Positions 10,501 through 19,989 of a DNA stretch of 64,000 bases are shown piece by piece. The notes beneath the pieces were generated by a model, which saw only the letters and a program-made list of their open reading frames with translations, did no database searches and was not told the DNA's origin. A program made the position numbers and the translations under genes. The stretch is from Metridium senile (taxonomy: Eukaryota; Cnidaria; Anthozoa; Actiniaria; Metridiidae): positions 43,210,379 through 43,274,378 of the forward strand of contig OX459096.1 in assembly GCA_949775045.1 (NCBI GenBank), given 5' to 3'. Position 1 is the first letter of the stretch. Each line of letters opens with the position of its first letter.

Positions 10501-13335
10501 TGCGTTAAACACACCTATTACATTTTTCGTCAAAAGTTATTACATTTTGCGTTAAGCAAGTTCTTACATTTTACGTCAAAAGTTATTACATTTTGCGTTA
10601 CTATTACATTTTGCGTCAGAAGTTATTACATTTTGCGTTACTATTACATTTTGTGCGAGTTATTACATTTTGGGGCGTAACAGATGCTAATAGAACCTTG
10701 ATGGCCTGATTTCAAGTTTAGCACCATTTATATAACAACCTGTTCATGCTGACTTGGAAAAATCTAGGTTCTTATATGTGTTGTTTACTGTATATTTGCA
10801 TTTATTATGATCACTGTCATATCAATAATAGTAAATGTACACATTTTAGAGAATAAAAGAGCATGCCCTCAATCTGACAAAGAAATTAAATTTTAAAACT
10901 AAGCTTTTTACACAGAAATGTGTTTGTTGCGGGACATCGCTTGCTTGTTAACCATGTTATTATAATAATATTCTTTACATCAGATCCGCATAGAGTACAA
11001 ATACTAAAAGTGTGGAACATAAATACCACTAAATACTGCTAAATTATGCAAATTCTTTTGTTCTCTATTGTTTAAGGTGGCTCAACCCAATAATTTTTCG
11101 CGAGATAAAGGAGAAAAGAACGAGCGAAGATTTTTGCTAACAGATACCCAAGAAATAATAAATATTTTGATGCAAAATCTATTGTTTAGTTTTTTCGTAA
11201 ATTATCCGCTTTATTTAAACAATCCTCGATATCTTGCAAACCGCCTTATAAATTTTGATAAAACTTTCCACAACTGGGGGCAAATATTCAAGGTGTAAGC
11301 AGAATGAAGCATTTTGCTAGAAAATGACTTTAAAGGCTAATATTGGACTCAAGGCTAAAACATATATTTCGTAATAATCAATTAAAATTATGTCCGATTT
11401 CTCAAAAAAAACATCCTAAATCATAATTCATTATTTATGAAAGAAATGTGTTCAAGTGGATTTGAAATCGAACCCAACGCGTTTTTATACTGGAGCTTCA
11501 AATGCGGACGATACTCGCGAAAAATTATTGGGTCGAGTCACCTTAATCAACACTATTTAGTGGTAAATAGTACAAAGTATTGCACACTTTTAGTGTTTGT
11601 ACTCTAGTGGCTCACACTCACTACCTCTACATTAAATATTTTTCATGCATCACTCCTCACATGTTGATTTTTGCTGAGGGAGGAAAAACTGGATTAGCTG
11701 GATTAGAACATTTTGAAAGTGCTTATTAGTGTTTAGACCACTTTTATTGTTGACTTTGTAAGTTATATTTAAAAAATCTCACAATTTCATATGAAAATAA
11801 TGATGTTAGCATATTGAAAAAACAAGGCATTGATTTCAAACAAAGAAAACTTTATTTATAATAGATTTGAAGTTGATGTAGTTCTGAACTTTCTATAATA
11901 AATGTAAGGTATTATTAAATAACAATATATATGTGTGTAAATCTTAATTGTTTAAAGGCCTACTCCGGGCCTTAAAATCGCCGTAATTTTAGGCGATCTA
12001 AGTCGATTTTAGCAAAATGCTCCTAAACTCTAAGGAGATCTTAGTCGATTTTAGCAAAAAGCTCTTAAATTCTTAGGCGATGTTAGGTGATTTAAGGCAT
12101 TCTGAGTGATCTTATGAACCGGAGAAGGCCTATTGTACATGTAGATTAACTATTAAAAAGATGAATTATGTTTTGAAAATATTGATATTTATCAAAAAAC
12201 GTATAATTATATTAGTTACTTGTTTCTTTGCTTTGGTGGCAGTTCGTATCAGAATAATCCAGCTTTCATGTCGTTGTTTTTATCTACTTGGCTGATTAAT
12301 CTGCTTTCTGTGAATTCGAGGATCGAGTACCAAGGCTTGAGTATAACTGACTGTCTGATAGACATGTTTTAGAAAACCTCTTTCCATAAAAATGTTAGAA
12401 AATAACAGCTAGCAATTGTATAATGTCTTGAGCAAACCATATACCCAAAGCCAACGCTGATTTGGAAGAGCAAATCGATGTAGAAGTACGAGAAATCCAA
12501 ATAAATTTGGCTTCAAATCCAAGATGGCGATTTGCTTGGGCTTCCTGCGGTATTTGGGCTTCCTGTGTTATTTGCACTTCCTGTGTTATTTGCGCTTCCT
12601 GTGGCATGGTGCATTACCTCGTGCTTTGAACGACTCAGCCGTTTTAAAACCGTGCCGGATGCACGTTTTAGAATAAAACGTAAACAAATTCATAAAAAAT
12701 TATTTACAATGCAGTATTTTTGTTTTTGTTATTTTTACTTGTCTTTTTTTGAATTGTTAGACTCCTCAATCATTTTGAGCATGTGCGAAGGAATATCTGA
12801 TTTAGTGACCTCTCGCATATAAATAATTTTGCTTAAAAACTTTAAATTAGAAAAGTTATACCATTTTTTACGTTATTAATAATAAGTGTTGGTATTGTGA
12901 TGCAAATTTGCCAACCATTTCACAATAGATTTCTTAATTTCCTTTGTTCTAATAACAATGGTTGGTTGGCAAAACCATAACAAAATACGTCACCCTACGT
13001 CAACCTATAATTAATGATAGGATTGATAATAATATTTTTGTTATAGGTATTTTTATAACCAATTTTGGTCTGACTTATTAATATGTAATATTAATAGAAT
13101 AGTTGTGAGAGTCTGCTTTGCATAAAGTTCTCTCACCCTTCCTTTATGTTGTAGATGATTATCAAGCGTGGAAAATCGTTTTCTTTTTTCTTAACTCTGT
13201 GCATTTGTTGTTTTTCCAGCCAAGAAATTACCCAAGAGTGATAACGCTCCTGGTGGAACACAAGCTGCTCAGCGTCAACGAGGAGTAGACCTCCAAGAAA
13301 CAAACACACAATCATCATCCGGCTGCTGTAAATGA
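4561..13335 (+). CDS. Rab5: Rab5 small GTPase, complete, five coding exons
   Basis: Exons: 4561-4639, 7092-7175, 7654-7928, 8643-8736, 13220-13335. All introns are GT-AG and the 648 nt spliced frame gives 215 aa, the usual Rab5 length. Visible motifs: P-loop GESAVGKS (residues 27-34), switch I ending ESTIGAAF, switch II WDTAGQE (Q79 is the catalytic glutamine), [16 protein letters not shown] typical of Rab5, NKAD (133-136) for guanine specificity, ETSAK, and a C-terminal di-cysteine (CCK) for geranylgeranylation. Rab5 controls early-endosome fusion and endocytic traffic on membranes. The tail ends Cys-Cys-Lys rather than the Cys-Cys-Ser-Asn of vertebrate Rab5A. Intron 4 is 4.5 kb and filled with nested transposons, yet the splice sites are intact. 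The family assignment is certain; which paralogue is not decided. Confidence 0.97.
4777..5384. mobile_element. MITE with TTAA target duplication, Rab5 intron 1
   Basis: Terminal inverted repeats GGTGACTGGCTACTTTTG on the left and the mirrored CAAAAGTAGCCAGTCACC-like sequence on the right, flanked by TTAA at 4773-4776 and 5385-5388. TTAA duplication is the signature of piggyBac and Kolobok-type transposases. The GGTG...CACC ends match those of the element at 11076-11542. 608 bp, no coding capacity. Confidence 0.8.
5549..5615. repeat. Hairpin repeat GTGTTTTATCAGG
   Basis: Inverted arms GTGTTTTATCAGGATGTAAAA and the mirrored TTTTAAACCTGATAAAACAC around a CGAGGCGAAGCC centre. A related palindrome with the same GTGTTTTATC outer word is at 6284-6375. 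Probably a dispersed foldback repeat. Confidence 0.6.
5803..5865. repeat. Inverted repeat CTCATGAATTATTAATGAG
   Basis: Two mirrored arms of about 24 bp (CTCATGAATTATTAATGAGT and its complement) separated by about 15 bp. Likely the other part of the dispersed repeat that includes 5549-5615. Confidence 0.55.
5946..6016. repeat. 24-bp tandem repeat, three copies
   Basis: The unit ACGTGTGTCTTTATGATAAA plus GGT is repeated about three times, between two copies of TAGGTAC/GTACCTA. Confidence 0.6.
6284..6375. repeat. Long near-perfect palindrome in Rab5 intron 1
   Basis: Arms of about 40 bp mirror each other around CTCGCTGCGCTCGG: AAAAACTCGCAGCACGTGTT then TTATCAAGGATCAAAAACCC, and the complement on the right. 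A strong hairpin or cruciform could form. No coding capacity. Confidence 0.7.
6405..6462 (-). repeat. Retroelement-type motif with hammerhead-like core
   Basis: On the minus strand the sequence reads CCTGATGA, then a stem-forming segment GACTTGCAGATTGCAGTC, then GAAACGTCGC. CTGATGA...GAAA is the invariant core of hammerhead ribozymes, which are known in Penelope-like retroelements and retrozymes. The middle segment can pair GACT/AGTC and GCA/TGC with one bulge. I cannot identify stems I and III or a cleavage site, so activity is unproven. Confidence 0.35.
7195..7300. repeat. TTCA/TTTA tetranucleotide repeat, Rab5 intron 2
   Basis: Imperfect run of CATT/TATT tetranucleotides directly after exon 2. 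A second block is at 7470-7610. Both give meaningless low-complexity frames. Confidence 0.65.
7470..7610. repeat. ATTTATTCA-type tetranucleotide repeat, Rab5 intron 2
   Basis: Imperfect CATT/TTAT/CCA repeats just upstream of the exon 3 acceptor at 7653. Possibly part of the same expanded tract as 7195-7300. Confidence 0.6.
8269..8462. mobile_element. Short MITE in Rab5 intron 3
   Basis: Inverted arms of about 75 bp: left CCTTCACAGTTTCCTGCGCC then ATCTTGAAAG and further homology through AGTGAGAC, mirrored on the right ending GGGAACTGTGAAGG. 194 bp with almost no unpaired centre. No clear target duplication. Confidence 0.65.
8933..10682. mobile_element. 1750-bp transposon with TGTTA ends and 5-bp duplication
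   Basis: Termini TGTTATGCCCC and the mirrored GGGGCGTAACA, flanked by GATGC at 8928-8932 and 10683-10687. Inverted repeats are about 250-290 bp and carry many subterminal copies of CGCAAAATGTAATA (left) and TATTACATTTTGCG (right), probably transposase-binding sites. TGTNR-type ends, long TIRs and a 4-5 bp duplication fit the Ginger superfamily; that is inference from family knowledge. I see no transposase: the longest frame (9203-9409, minus) is unrecognised, so it is non-autonomous. Confidence 0.8.
10026..10223. mobile_element. 198-bp mariner-type MITE, innermost of the nest
   Basis: Ends CAGCG...CGCTG are flanked by TA at 10024-10025 and 10224-10225. Arms of about 60 bp contain AAAAGTATGACCAC and its mirror image. 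Non-coding. It inserted into the 8933-10682 element. Confidence 0.8.
10993..11604. mobile_element. TA-flanked MITE interrupted by another MITE
   Basis: Ends GAGTACAAATACTAAAAG and the mirrored CTTTTAGTGTTTGTACTC, flanked by TA (10991-10992, 11605-11606). The 467-bp TTAA element at 11076-11542 sits inside it, giving a second nest in Rab5 intron 4. Confidence 0.72.
11076..11542. mobile_element. TTAA MITE, Rab5 intron 4
   Basis: Inverted ends GGTGGCTCAACCCAATAATT and the mirrored AATTATTGGGTCGAGTCACC, flanked by TTAA at 11072-11075 and 11543-11546. The ends resemble those of 4777-5384. An open frame inside (11068-11298) has no recognisable domain and includes the terminus, so I do not call it a gene. 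Confidence 0.8.
11705..12545 (+). repeat. 830-bp dispersed repeat, copy 1
   Basis: Nearly the whole stretch recurs in reverse orientation at 37063-37884 in the folate-receptor-like gene. Both copies contain an internal sub-element bounded by GGCCTACTCCGG and CCGGAGAAGGCC and rich in GGCGAT/ATCGCC words (about 11957-12131 here), and both end near GGCTTCCTG. No protein is encoded. Probably a transposable element fragment; class unknown. Confidence 0.75.
12536..12606. repeat. 18-bp minisatellite CTTCCTGTGTTATTTG
   Basis: Four imperfect copies of a 17-18 bp unit (GGCTTCCTGTGTTATTT) at the end of the 830-bp repeat. The minus frame reads a QEAQITQ repeat, which is an artefact of the array. Confidence 0.7.
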
Positions 13336-15205
13336 CTTGCTTTCTTCCCATCTCCCATTAACACATGATTTTAACAAATAATGAAGAACATTTAGTATAT
13401 CAATCTTGTAAAGACAACAAAAAATGTCACTTAAAATATCAAGGCATGTTGAAACACAATGGGAATTGTACATGTGATACCCTAACACTTCACCATTTTG
13501 TGTTTTGTCATTGTGTACTAGTTAACAAAGCGCAATACTCACAATGGAAAAATACTCACAATGGAGCAATTCTCACAATGGAAAAATACTCACTATGGAA
13601 AAATTCTCACAATGCAACAATTCTCACAATGGAACAAACCATAAAACATAGAAATCCACAAATTCTGCTTTTGTATTCCAAAAGAATCTAGTACACAATG
13701 ACATAAACATTTTGCACTGTAATAATAGCTAGTGTAGTGTATCCTACTGTAAATCAGACAAGTGCATTATTCTTTCTTGATAATTTCAATGTAAGTATTC
13801 CAACCATGGGTAAACCAGTGTCCTGTAGTCTTTTTATTGTCAGCTATTGGGAGAAAAGAAACCATACCATTGACTGAAACAACGATAATATTAATATTAA
13901 TTACTATTAATTACTATTGCTAATATTAATGATTACTGAGTGCTTTCCATTTATCATAAAAATTTGGTTGGTTTGATTGAGGTATAATGGTTAGGATTTA
14001 TCCCCTGAGGTTAAAAAACCCAACTGGATGGGAGCTTACCATTTGTCCTCCATTAGTTTGTGCCCAGAGAGTTGGGATACCTGTTGTTTCAACATTGTTG
14101 GGATTTTGTGAAATGGTTAATGAAAATCCAGTCTGTTTATTCAACCAAGGCGGAAGGACATAAAAGGTTGTCCTTAGTATCATTCCAGTTGGAATTTCGG
14201 GGAGAATAACCATACAATTTTTTTCAATTAAAATTACTGTTTTTTTTTAACAAATGAAAAGCACCTCTAATTATTTAGTAGTTATTGTTTCTGGGAATTC
14301 TCCACTGTTGCTTAGCAACTTCAAAACAACATTAGTCAAACACTTTATCCATGAAACAATATATTATTCTAGTTTCTAATAATTTTGGTGATTGAAATAG
14401 TTGAACTAGGTAACAGAGACTTTCTGATTTTCATGTTTATGGATATTGTGTTTGTCTTAATAACAAGTAGCATGTAATCAACTAGTGTGACAAGCATGTT
14501 TTGTTGTCAGTTGCAGTAACTCATATACCATGTGTGAAACTAGTCGGCACGCAGGGGTATAAACTACACATAGAAATGTTTTCTTCCATTAACACAAAAC
14601 TGAAATGAAAAGAATCTTTCTTTTGGGGATTGAACATTTAGAAAACCATATCCTTTAAAATTAGCAATTTTTGTCAAGTAAATTTAGTGTGCAAGCACAC
14701 TTACAGTGTAAAACCTTTGTTTACTGTATTAACTATATAGAAAATCAACAAAGTCGCAGTATATTTGGCCTTTGATTTTGATATAACCCGAGTTGTTCTC
14801 TGTTTATAACATAATCTGTCAAGGTTTCTAAGTAGATTGTTTTATAAGAAACAAGTGGAATAACAAAGCAACTTGTACACAGTGTTAAAAGAGCTTGGAC
14901 TTACTGATATTTTGGATGTTAAAAAGATTAAATGAGTACTGGAAATAAAGAGAAAAAGAAAATGCACAAAAAAATAAAGGCAAGCTCTAAGAGATTAATG
15001 TCCACCTCGCTAATAAGTCCACAGTCCCGTCTTAACAGTGTTTTGAGTTAAAAGTTGTTTTATTGCTCCAATTGTTTGTATGTAATGATGGCTTAAAAAC
15101 CACTTCTAGGTGACTGCATTTAATGGTATTTGAGTGTATTATTAACTATCACTTCACTGGTTTTCTCAGCTCTTTCCAATAAATCAAGGCTATATTAAAC
15201 CTATG
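13336..15205 (+). other. Rab5 3' UTR
   Basis: AT-rich, non-coding, with no splice-like exon. It includes a CTCACAATGGAA-type short tandem repeat (about 13540-13640). The 3' end is set by the poly(A) signal at 15178. The length of about 1.85 kb is inferred. Confidence 0.5.
15178..15183 (+). terminator. Poly(A) signal AATAAA for Rab5
   Basis: Canonical AATAAA followed within 25-40 bases by a GU-rich element (TTTGTGGTGTTTGT). This is the first such pairing downstream of the Rab5 stop that I found. Confidence 0.55.
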
Positions 15206-15841
15206 TTTGTGGTGTTTGTAATTTTAACAGAACTTTATTGTTGAATAACCTTTTTTCTTTCATTTTGAAATGAGGAGTAGAATTGGGATTCCTTTGTTGC
15301 ATGTGTCAGAGGAAGTCGTGTAATTTTAAAACAGGAAACCCAACCATTCTAAATATCAACGATAAGAAAAAATCTTAACTTTACTGACGTTTCGAGTTTT
15401 AGCCCTTCGTCGGAGTAAAAGAGTCTAGTTCTAAATATTTAAGTTTTATTTTTAAATGCTAATATATTTAAGAGAGGAGAGTAACGTACGGATCAGGGAG
15501 GAGGTAGAACAGCAAACATAAACAGGAAGGAGCAGGGAGAAAAAGAGGTAAAAATAGAGGGAGAATCAACATATAAAGGGAGGAGGGAGAAGGTCGATTA
15601 AACCTAATTAATAGGCCCTTTGCAGGACTTGGTCACGTGCCTAGATACCGCATAGCAACAGGATTTTTGAGGGAAAAGATGCCTCGCGGAGTAAAAAACT
15701 TACAAAACGAAAAACAAAACAGCCATTTGCGCTATCCCGACAGAAAATCAACTCGCGCTAGTCAAAAGACCAGGGAGGGAGGAGAGAACCATCCCCTAGA
15801 CTATAAACTTTTCGCTAACTAAGTAACTATAACTATCGATT
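15206..15841. other. Intergenic DNA with a purine-rich stretch
   Basis: Contains a TTTACTGACGTTTCGAGTTT / AGCCCTTCGTCGGA motif (15385-15415), the same as in the palindrome at 58294-58470. It then runs into a purine-rich tract (about 15470-15600). No gene. Confidence 0.5.
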
Positions 15842-15999
15842 ATATGCATAGGAAATCGCACGAACTTGAGTACAATTCGTAATTAATAGGTACGAGTGAT
15901 GTTTGACGAACCTTTTAGACGAGTGAAAAACATCACGAGTATCTATTTATTACAAATTGTACGAAAAGATCCGGGCGATTTTTCTTTTATAATATACTG
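15842..15999. repeat. Inverted repeat with TAGGTACGAGTGATG arms
   Basis: Left arm ACAATTCGTAATTAATAGGT then ACGAGTGATGTTT; right arm is the mirror ending ACAAATTGTACG. Outer GAAATCGC/GCGATTT words also match. A diverged foldback element. Confidence 0.5.
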
Positions 16000-16629
16000 A
16001 AAAACTAATTAGTACTCTGCAGAGTACAATTTACGATTTAATTTTACTCCTCTCGTCCAATCAGAATCGAATAAGTTTGTACAGTGTATTATATTATAAG
16101 CTTGCAAATAATATCATTAGAAAATAGAATAATAATCATTAATTTAAAACTTTTCACTAGCTTTTTCGAGTATTTCCTCTTTTAAAATTAAACACTGTTT
16201 TTGATCACGATAATATTAGAACTTGTAAGCTTATTTGCGTTATATATAAAAATGCCGTAGGACTAAAACGTTTCTATGTGGCAGTGTTAATTTATAGATA
16301 CATGTTATATTTCTGTAATTGTAACTACTATTAAGGTTGTTCTTATAGGTTTCTGTGGTTGGTTCACCTTTCTTATTTTTTTGCTTGGTGGCTAATCATT
16401 TTTGGGTTCTATGTGTCCTAGTGTTTGTTAGCCGTATACTTAATCTTTAATAAATACACCTAATTGCTGGACTGTTGTCACATGAAAAAAGAACATTCTT
16501 GCAATTATCTCTCGGTTTGTGCGCGCACGAGCGCGCACGTTAGAAATTCAAACAGACATCCTCGCACGTGCATGTCTGCAAACAAAACGAATGCATGGAA
16601 TGATTGGAATGCATGGAACGTGGAAAGAG
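16000..16629. other. Intergenic DNA, no gene seen
   Basis: AT-rich sequence changing after 16500 to CG-rich words (GCGCGCACGAGCGCGCACG). Overlapping frames at 16464-16740 look compositional rather than coding. Confidence 0.4.
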
Positions 16630-16765
16630 TGCGCATGCGCGAGCAGTTTGTTTATTTACAGCAATCTTCCTCCGCGCGCAAATCAATGTTTATTAGGTTT
16701 TCTATCACGCATTCTCAGTGAAGCTTTTTCCACTATATAAAGCAAGCCAATTCGTCGCCTCATAT
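16630..16765 (+). promoter_or_regulatory. Possible core promoter with NRF-1-like site and TATA box
   Basis: GCGCATGCGC (16632-16641), the consensus palindrome of NRF-1 sites, lies about 90 bp before CTATATAAAG (about 16732), a good TATA box on the plus strand. It could serve the BTB gene 1.5 kb downstream through an unseen 5' intron, or a non-coding RNA. Sequence alone cannot decide. Confidence 0.35.
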
Positions 16766-17500
16766 ATTATCTTTCCATTTGTTTGGTTTTTGGGCTTACT
16801 CAATGGGCGTAGCCAGTCAATGGTTTGATTCAAGAAACAACCAGTTAAAAGTTGTTTAAATTCAAACCACCGGTTTTAGGTTATGAGAAATTGCTTATTT
16901 GATGTCAAATCGGGGTAATCTATTCGGCGATGATTTTATTGTTATGGTAATAGGGCCAGAACCTATTGGAATTCATGTGTTTAGCTATTGATCGATCAGA
17001 TTTATTGTAAAGTCTTTTGAAATTAAATCTCCGGAATCAATGTATTATCATAAATTTGATCAGTCTAAACAACTTTTAAAATGAAATGAAAAACAGCCTG
17101 GCTATAAATAGAAAATATGAGGACGAATATATGAGTGCCACAACTTTTATCTCTTCACTATACTTTTCCTAAAACGGGCTTCCTGTGTTTCCTTTTTCTT
17201 CTCCTTCCTCTTCTTCCAGCCTACCAGTCTCCTTTCCTTGCTGTCAACACAGGGAGCCCATGCGAAATGAGTGAAGTGAACAAGGCTAATGTACGCCAGT
17301 GATATTTGTGGGCGTACCTGAGTAATGTTTGGAATCTGAATCCAATTATCAGGGCTTATTCCCAAAGAGGCAATATAAATACTCTTCATGCAGCAATAAT
17401 TATTATTTTTAGCTATTAATATTTCTTTTTGAATGTTTATCTCTTCTCTTTCCATTTTCTTTTTAATCGAAGAAGCACAGCTTTAATCTCACTTGACATG
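16766..17500. other. Intergenic DNA, no gene seen
   Basis: No coding signal. An 80-bp pair of inverted words GGGCTTCCTGTGTT (17176) and AACACAGGGAGCCC (about 17245) belongs to the recurrent GGGCTTCCTG motif described in the findings. Confidence 0.4.
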
Positions 17501-17505
17501 TTCTT

Positions 17506-17905
17506 ATCATTTGTTTGTTTGTTTGTTTGTTTGTTTGTTTGTCTTTCTTACTAGTGTCTGTTTCGGTTCTCCAGAGTTTTTTTGTTTGTTTGTGTTTGTC
17601 TGTTTGCTTGTTTGTTTGTTTGTTTGTTTGTTCGTTCATTCATTTGTTTATTTGTCTGACTATTTGATTGTTTATTCTTTCGTTCGTTCGTTTATTAATT
17701 TTTAGATTGCTTGTTTGTTTGTTTGTTTATTCGATCGTTTGTTTATTTGTTTGTTCGTTTTTTGTCTGTCTGTCTGTCTGTTTGTTTGTTTCAGTTCGTT
17801 CGTTTATTTACTTGTTTGTTAATTTATTTGCTCATTCGCTTGTTTGTTTGATTGTTTATTCGTTTGCTTGTTTATTCGGGTTTTTTGTCTGTTTGTTTGT
17901 CGTAT
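17506..17905. repeat. TTTG/TTCG tetranucleotide repeat
   Basis: Interrupted array of TTTG, TTCG and TCTG units over 400 bp, giving spurious FVCLFVCLF frames. Confidence 0.8.
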
Positions 17906-18281
17906 ATTCACTGGCTGGAGTACAATCAACTGATACATGGCGGGGTGGCTCGCACGTGTATGGTATTTTTGCTAAAATGAAGGAAGCCCCAGGTCTGTAA
18001 GGTATCACGCTATCTTTATTGAGACAACCAGCCATATTCGGACAGACAGGTAAAACGGGCATGCTGACAATGTCTTGGACCTGCCTATTTGACATCACTA
18101 GCTTGTACAATGAGGTCAAATGAGCAATAAATCTTGATTTATCGTCTGGAATTTCAAAGCAGAATGCATGCACCAAAAGTATATCCTGTTTCTAGATAGG
18201 TCATATGTGGCGAAGCAGTGTTAATCTTAGTCATCTGTTATGAGCACTCGTTCAATCGATAGATAGATATTTCGTCGCAAG

Positions 18282-19091
18282 ATGGCAATCGAACCCGATT
18301 TCTCTCAGCCGTGGAAAGTAAGCGATGTTGTACTATTGGTGGAAGATGCCCGACTACATGTTCATTCCGGAGTTCTCGCAATGTGGTCACCAGTTCTAGA
18401 AAACATGTTTGCAGAGTTGAGAAGGAAAAACTCAAGAGTTTTAACATTGGAGAACCAAAAAGCTGAAGAAATCCGCCAACTGCTTTTGTTCATTTACCCA
18501 ACCGTCCAAAAACCAATCACAGAAGGGAACTGCTACTGTTTGCTCGAGCTAGCCCAACAATTTCAGATGCCAAAAGTCACAGAGAAATGCGAGGAGTATT
18601 TGCTGAAGACTCTCAACACCAACTGCGAGGTAGTCGATTTGCTTGTGTTGTCTGCTAAGTACAAAATGCGCTCTTTACGAGAGGAATGCCTACATAGAGC
18701 AAAACAAATGGATTGGAAAGTCTTACAGCGCCATAACTTATACGACCAAATCGACTTGAAGGACTATCGTGAAATTGCCGAGCAAATAATTCATTCTTTA
18801 CAACTAGAGCTTGACGCAGCAAAGCACAAGGCCTCTCTTCTCGAGGAAGACGCGAGTGTCTATTCACGACAAAGAGCAGTTTCAAACGCACCATCAACTA
18901 CTATAGTCAATGCTGGTCTCGCTAGCCCCATATTCCCACGGAAACAAATCGTCCAGCCACGGCCACAGAAATCACAACCGGTGAAAGTCTATTTTAATAG
19001 TACGATGAAAGTCACCCCGGCAAAGGGCGCTCCCCCTTCCATACCAAAACGAGCATATTTTCCAGTCAAACCTATTATCAAGGAGTTTTAG
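18282..19091 (+). CDS. BTB/POZ domain protein, single exon
   Basis: 269 aa, intronless. An in-frame TAG at 18264 fixes the start at MAIEPDF. Residues about 13-110 form a BTB/POZ fold: SDVVLLVEDARLHVHSGVLA (strand and helix where D and H are typical), then SPVLENMF, VLTLENQKAEEIRQLLLFIY and LLELAQQFQMPKVTEKCEEY. A BACK-like helical segment follows (LLVLSAKYKMRSLREECLHR, DYREIAEQIIHSL). The last 90 residues are basic, Pro-rich and probably disordered. BTB proteins dimerise and often act as Cullin-3 substrate adaptors; here there are no Kelch or MATH repeats, so a target-binding part is not visible. Lack of introns suggests a retrogene or a cnidarian BTB expansion (inference). Confidence 0.9.
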   Translation: MAIEPDFSQPWKVSDVVLLVEDARLHVHSGVLAMWSPVLENMFAELRRKNSRVLTLENQKAEEIRQLLLFIYPTVQKPITEGNCYCLLELAQQFQMPKVTEKCEEYLLKTLNTNCEVVDLLVLSAKYKMRSLREECLHRAKQMDWKVLQRHNLYDQIDLKDYREIAEQIIHSLQLELDAAKHKASLLEEDASVYSRQRAVSNAPSTTIVNAGLASPIFPRKQIVQPRPQKSQPVKVYFNSTMKVTPAKGAPPSIPKRAYFPVKPIIKEF

Positions 19092-19715
19092 GATGAGAAG
19101 CGCCGTCCATTATATATCTTCCAGGAAGAGATTGGACAGTAAGAATAACAAACATTAATAATTGTAAATATTTAGAAGGTTCGACTACACTGATGAGAAC
19201 GGAGAAAGCGATCTCTCCGAGTAATTATGTATAGATTAGTTCAAGGGTAGAGTAACGCCGAATGTCTTTGAAAGAATTAAATAGATTGAACAGCTGTTTC
19301 ATTTGGATTGATTAGTTCTAGAATCATAGCAATGAACACACACCCGTGACAGACAATGCAGGCGAACCGTCGCCTCTTAATTCCGCCAGAGGAGACCTGA
19401 TGGGGTATATGGTCAGTTATTGCATGCATTATAACTGATAGGGTTAGGGTAAGAATATTTATTAAGCCCGTTAGTGTGCACGTATTAACATCATTAGGGT
19501 TAGCGTCAAGCTTACGTAAATTAAAAGTGATATTTTATAAATAGATAATTTTAAAATTTGTAATAATTAGAGTCGATCTTCAACGAACGATGCCTTTTCA
19601 GTTCGAATATGATTTTCATAAAAAATGGGTGCATTATTTTGCTATGCTCTGGGTTTTTTTCCTTCTATTTTTCTACTTTATTTCATGCATGACATAAATG
19701 ATTCACAACTGAGTA
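19092..19715. other. BTB 3' flank, no gene seen
   Basis: Unremarkable AT-rich DNA. No canonical AATAAA close to the BTB stop was evident. Confidence 0.4.
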
Positions 19716-19987
19716 TACACCTATTTCAATAATCGTTGTTGCAGCCGAAACCTATAGTCCACACTCTAAAGCTTGCAAAGGATGTCGGTAATGTGAACTG
19801 AATATATGATTTCAAGTTTCATAATCTTCCCCTGCAACAATTTATCATGTTATCATATTATTTATCATATAACACAAACACATACAACCCGGCAAAATAT
19901 GCATGAATAAAATCGATAACAAGAGAAGAAGGCTTCAGAGTGTGGACTGTAGCTTTGATTGCGACTACTATTTTTGAAATAGGTGTA
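19716..19987. mobile_element. TA-flanked MITE with TACACCTATTTC ends
   Basis: Arms start TACACCTATTTCAATAATCG and mirror on the right, with AGTCCACACTCT inside both. Flanked by TA at 19714-19715 and 19988-19989. The terminal words match the element at 35637-35874, so they may be one family. Confidence 0.75.
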
Positions 19988-19989
19988 TA

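Larger units (their letters stand above)
8776..10790. mobile_element. Outer TA-flanked MITE (pogo/Tigger-like), interrupted
   Basis: Ends CAGTAAAACCCCACATATAA and the mirrored TTATATGTGTTGTTTACTG are flanked by TA (8774-8775 and 10791-10792). This is typical of Tc1/mariner/pogo-type elements. Removing the 1750-bp inner element and its 5-bp duplication leaves about 260 bp. It is the oldest layer of a three-level nest in Rab5 intron 4. Confidence 0.75.

Noticed and set aside
19441..19502. GGGTTAGGG words suggesting telomeric repeat
   Set aside because: Only isolated copies, no array.
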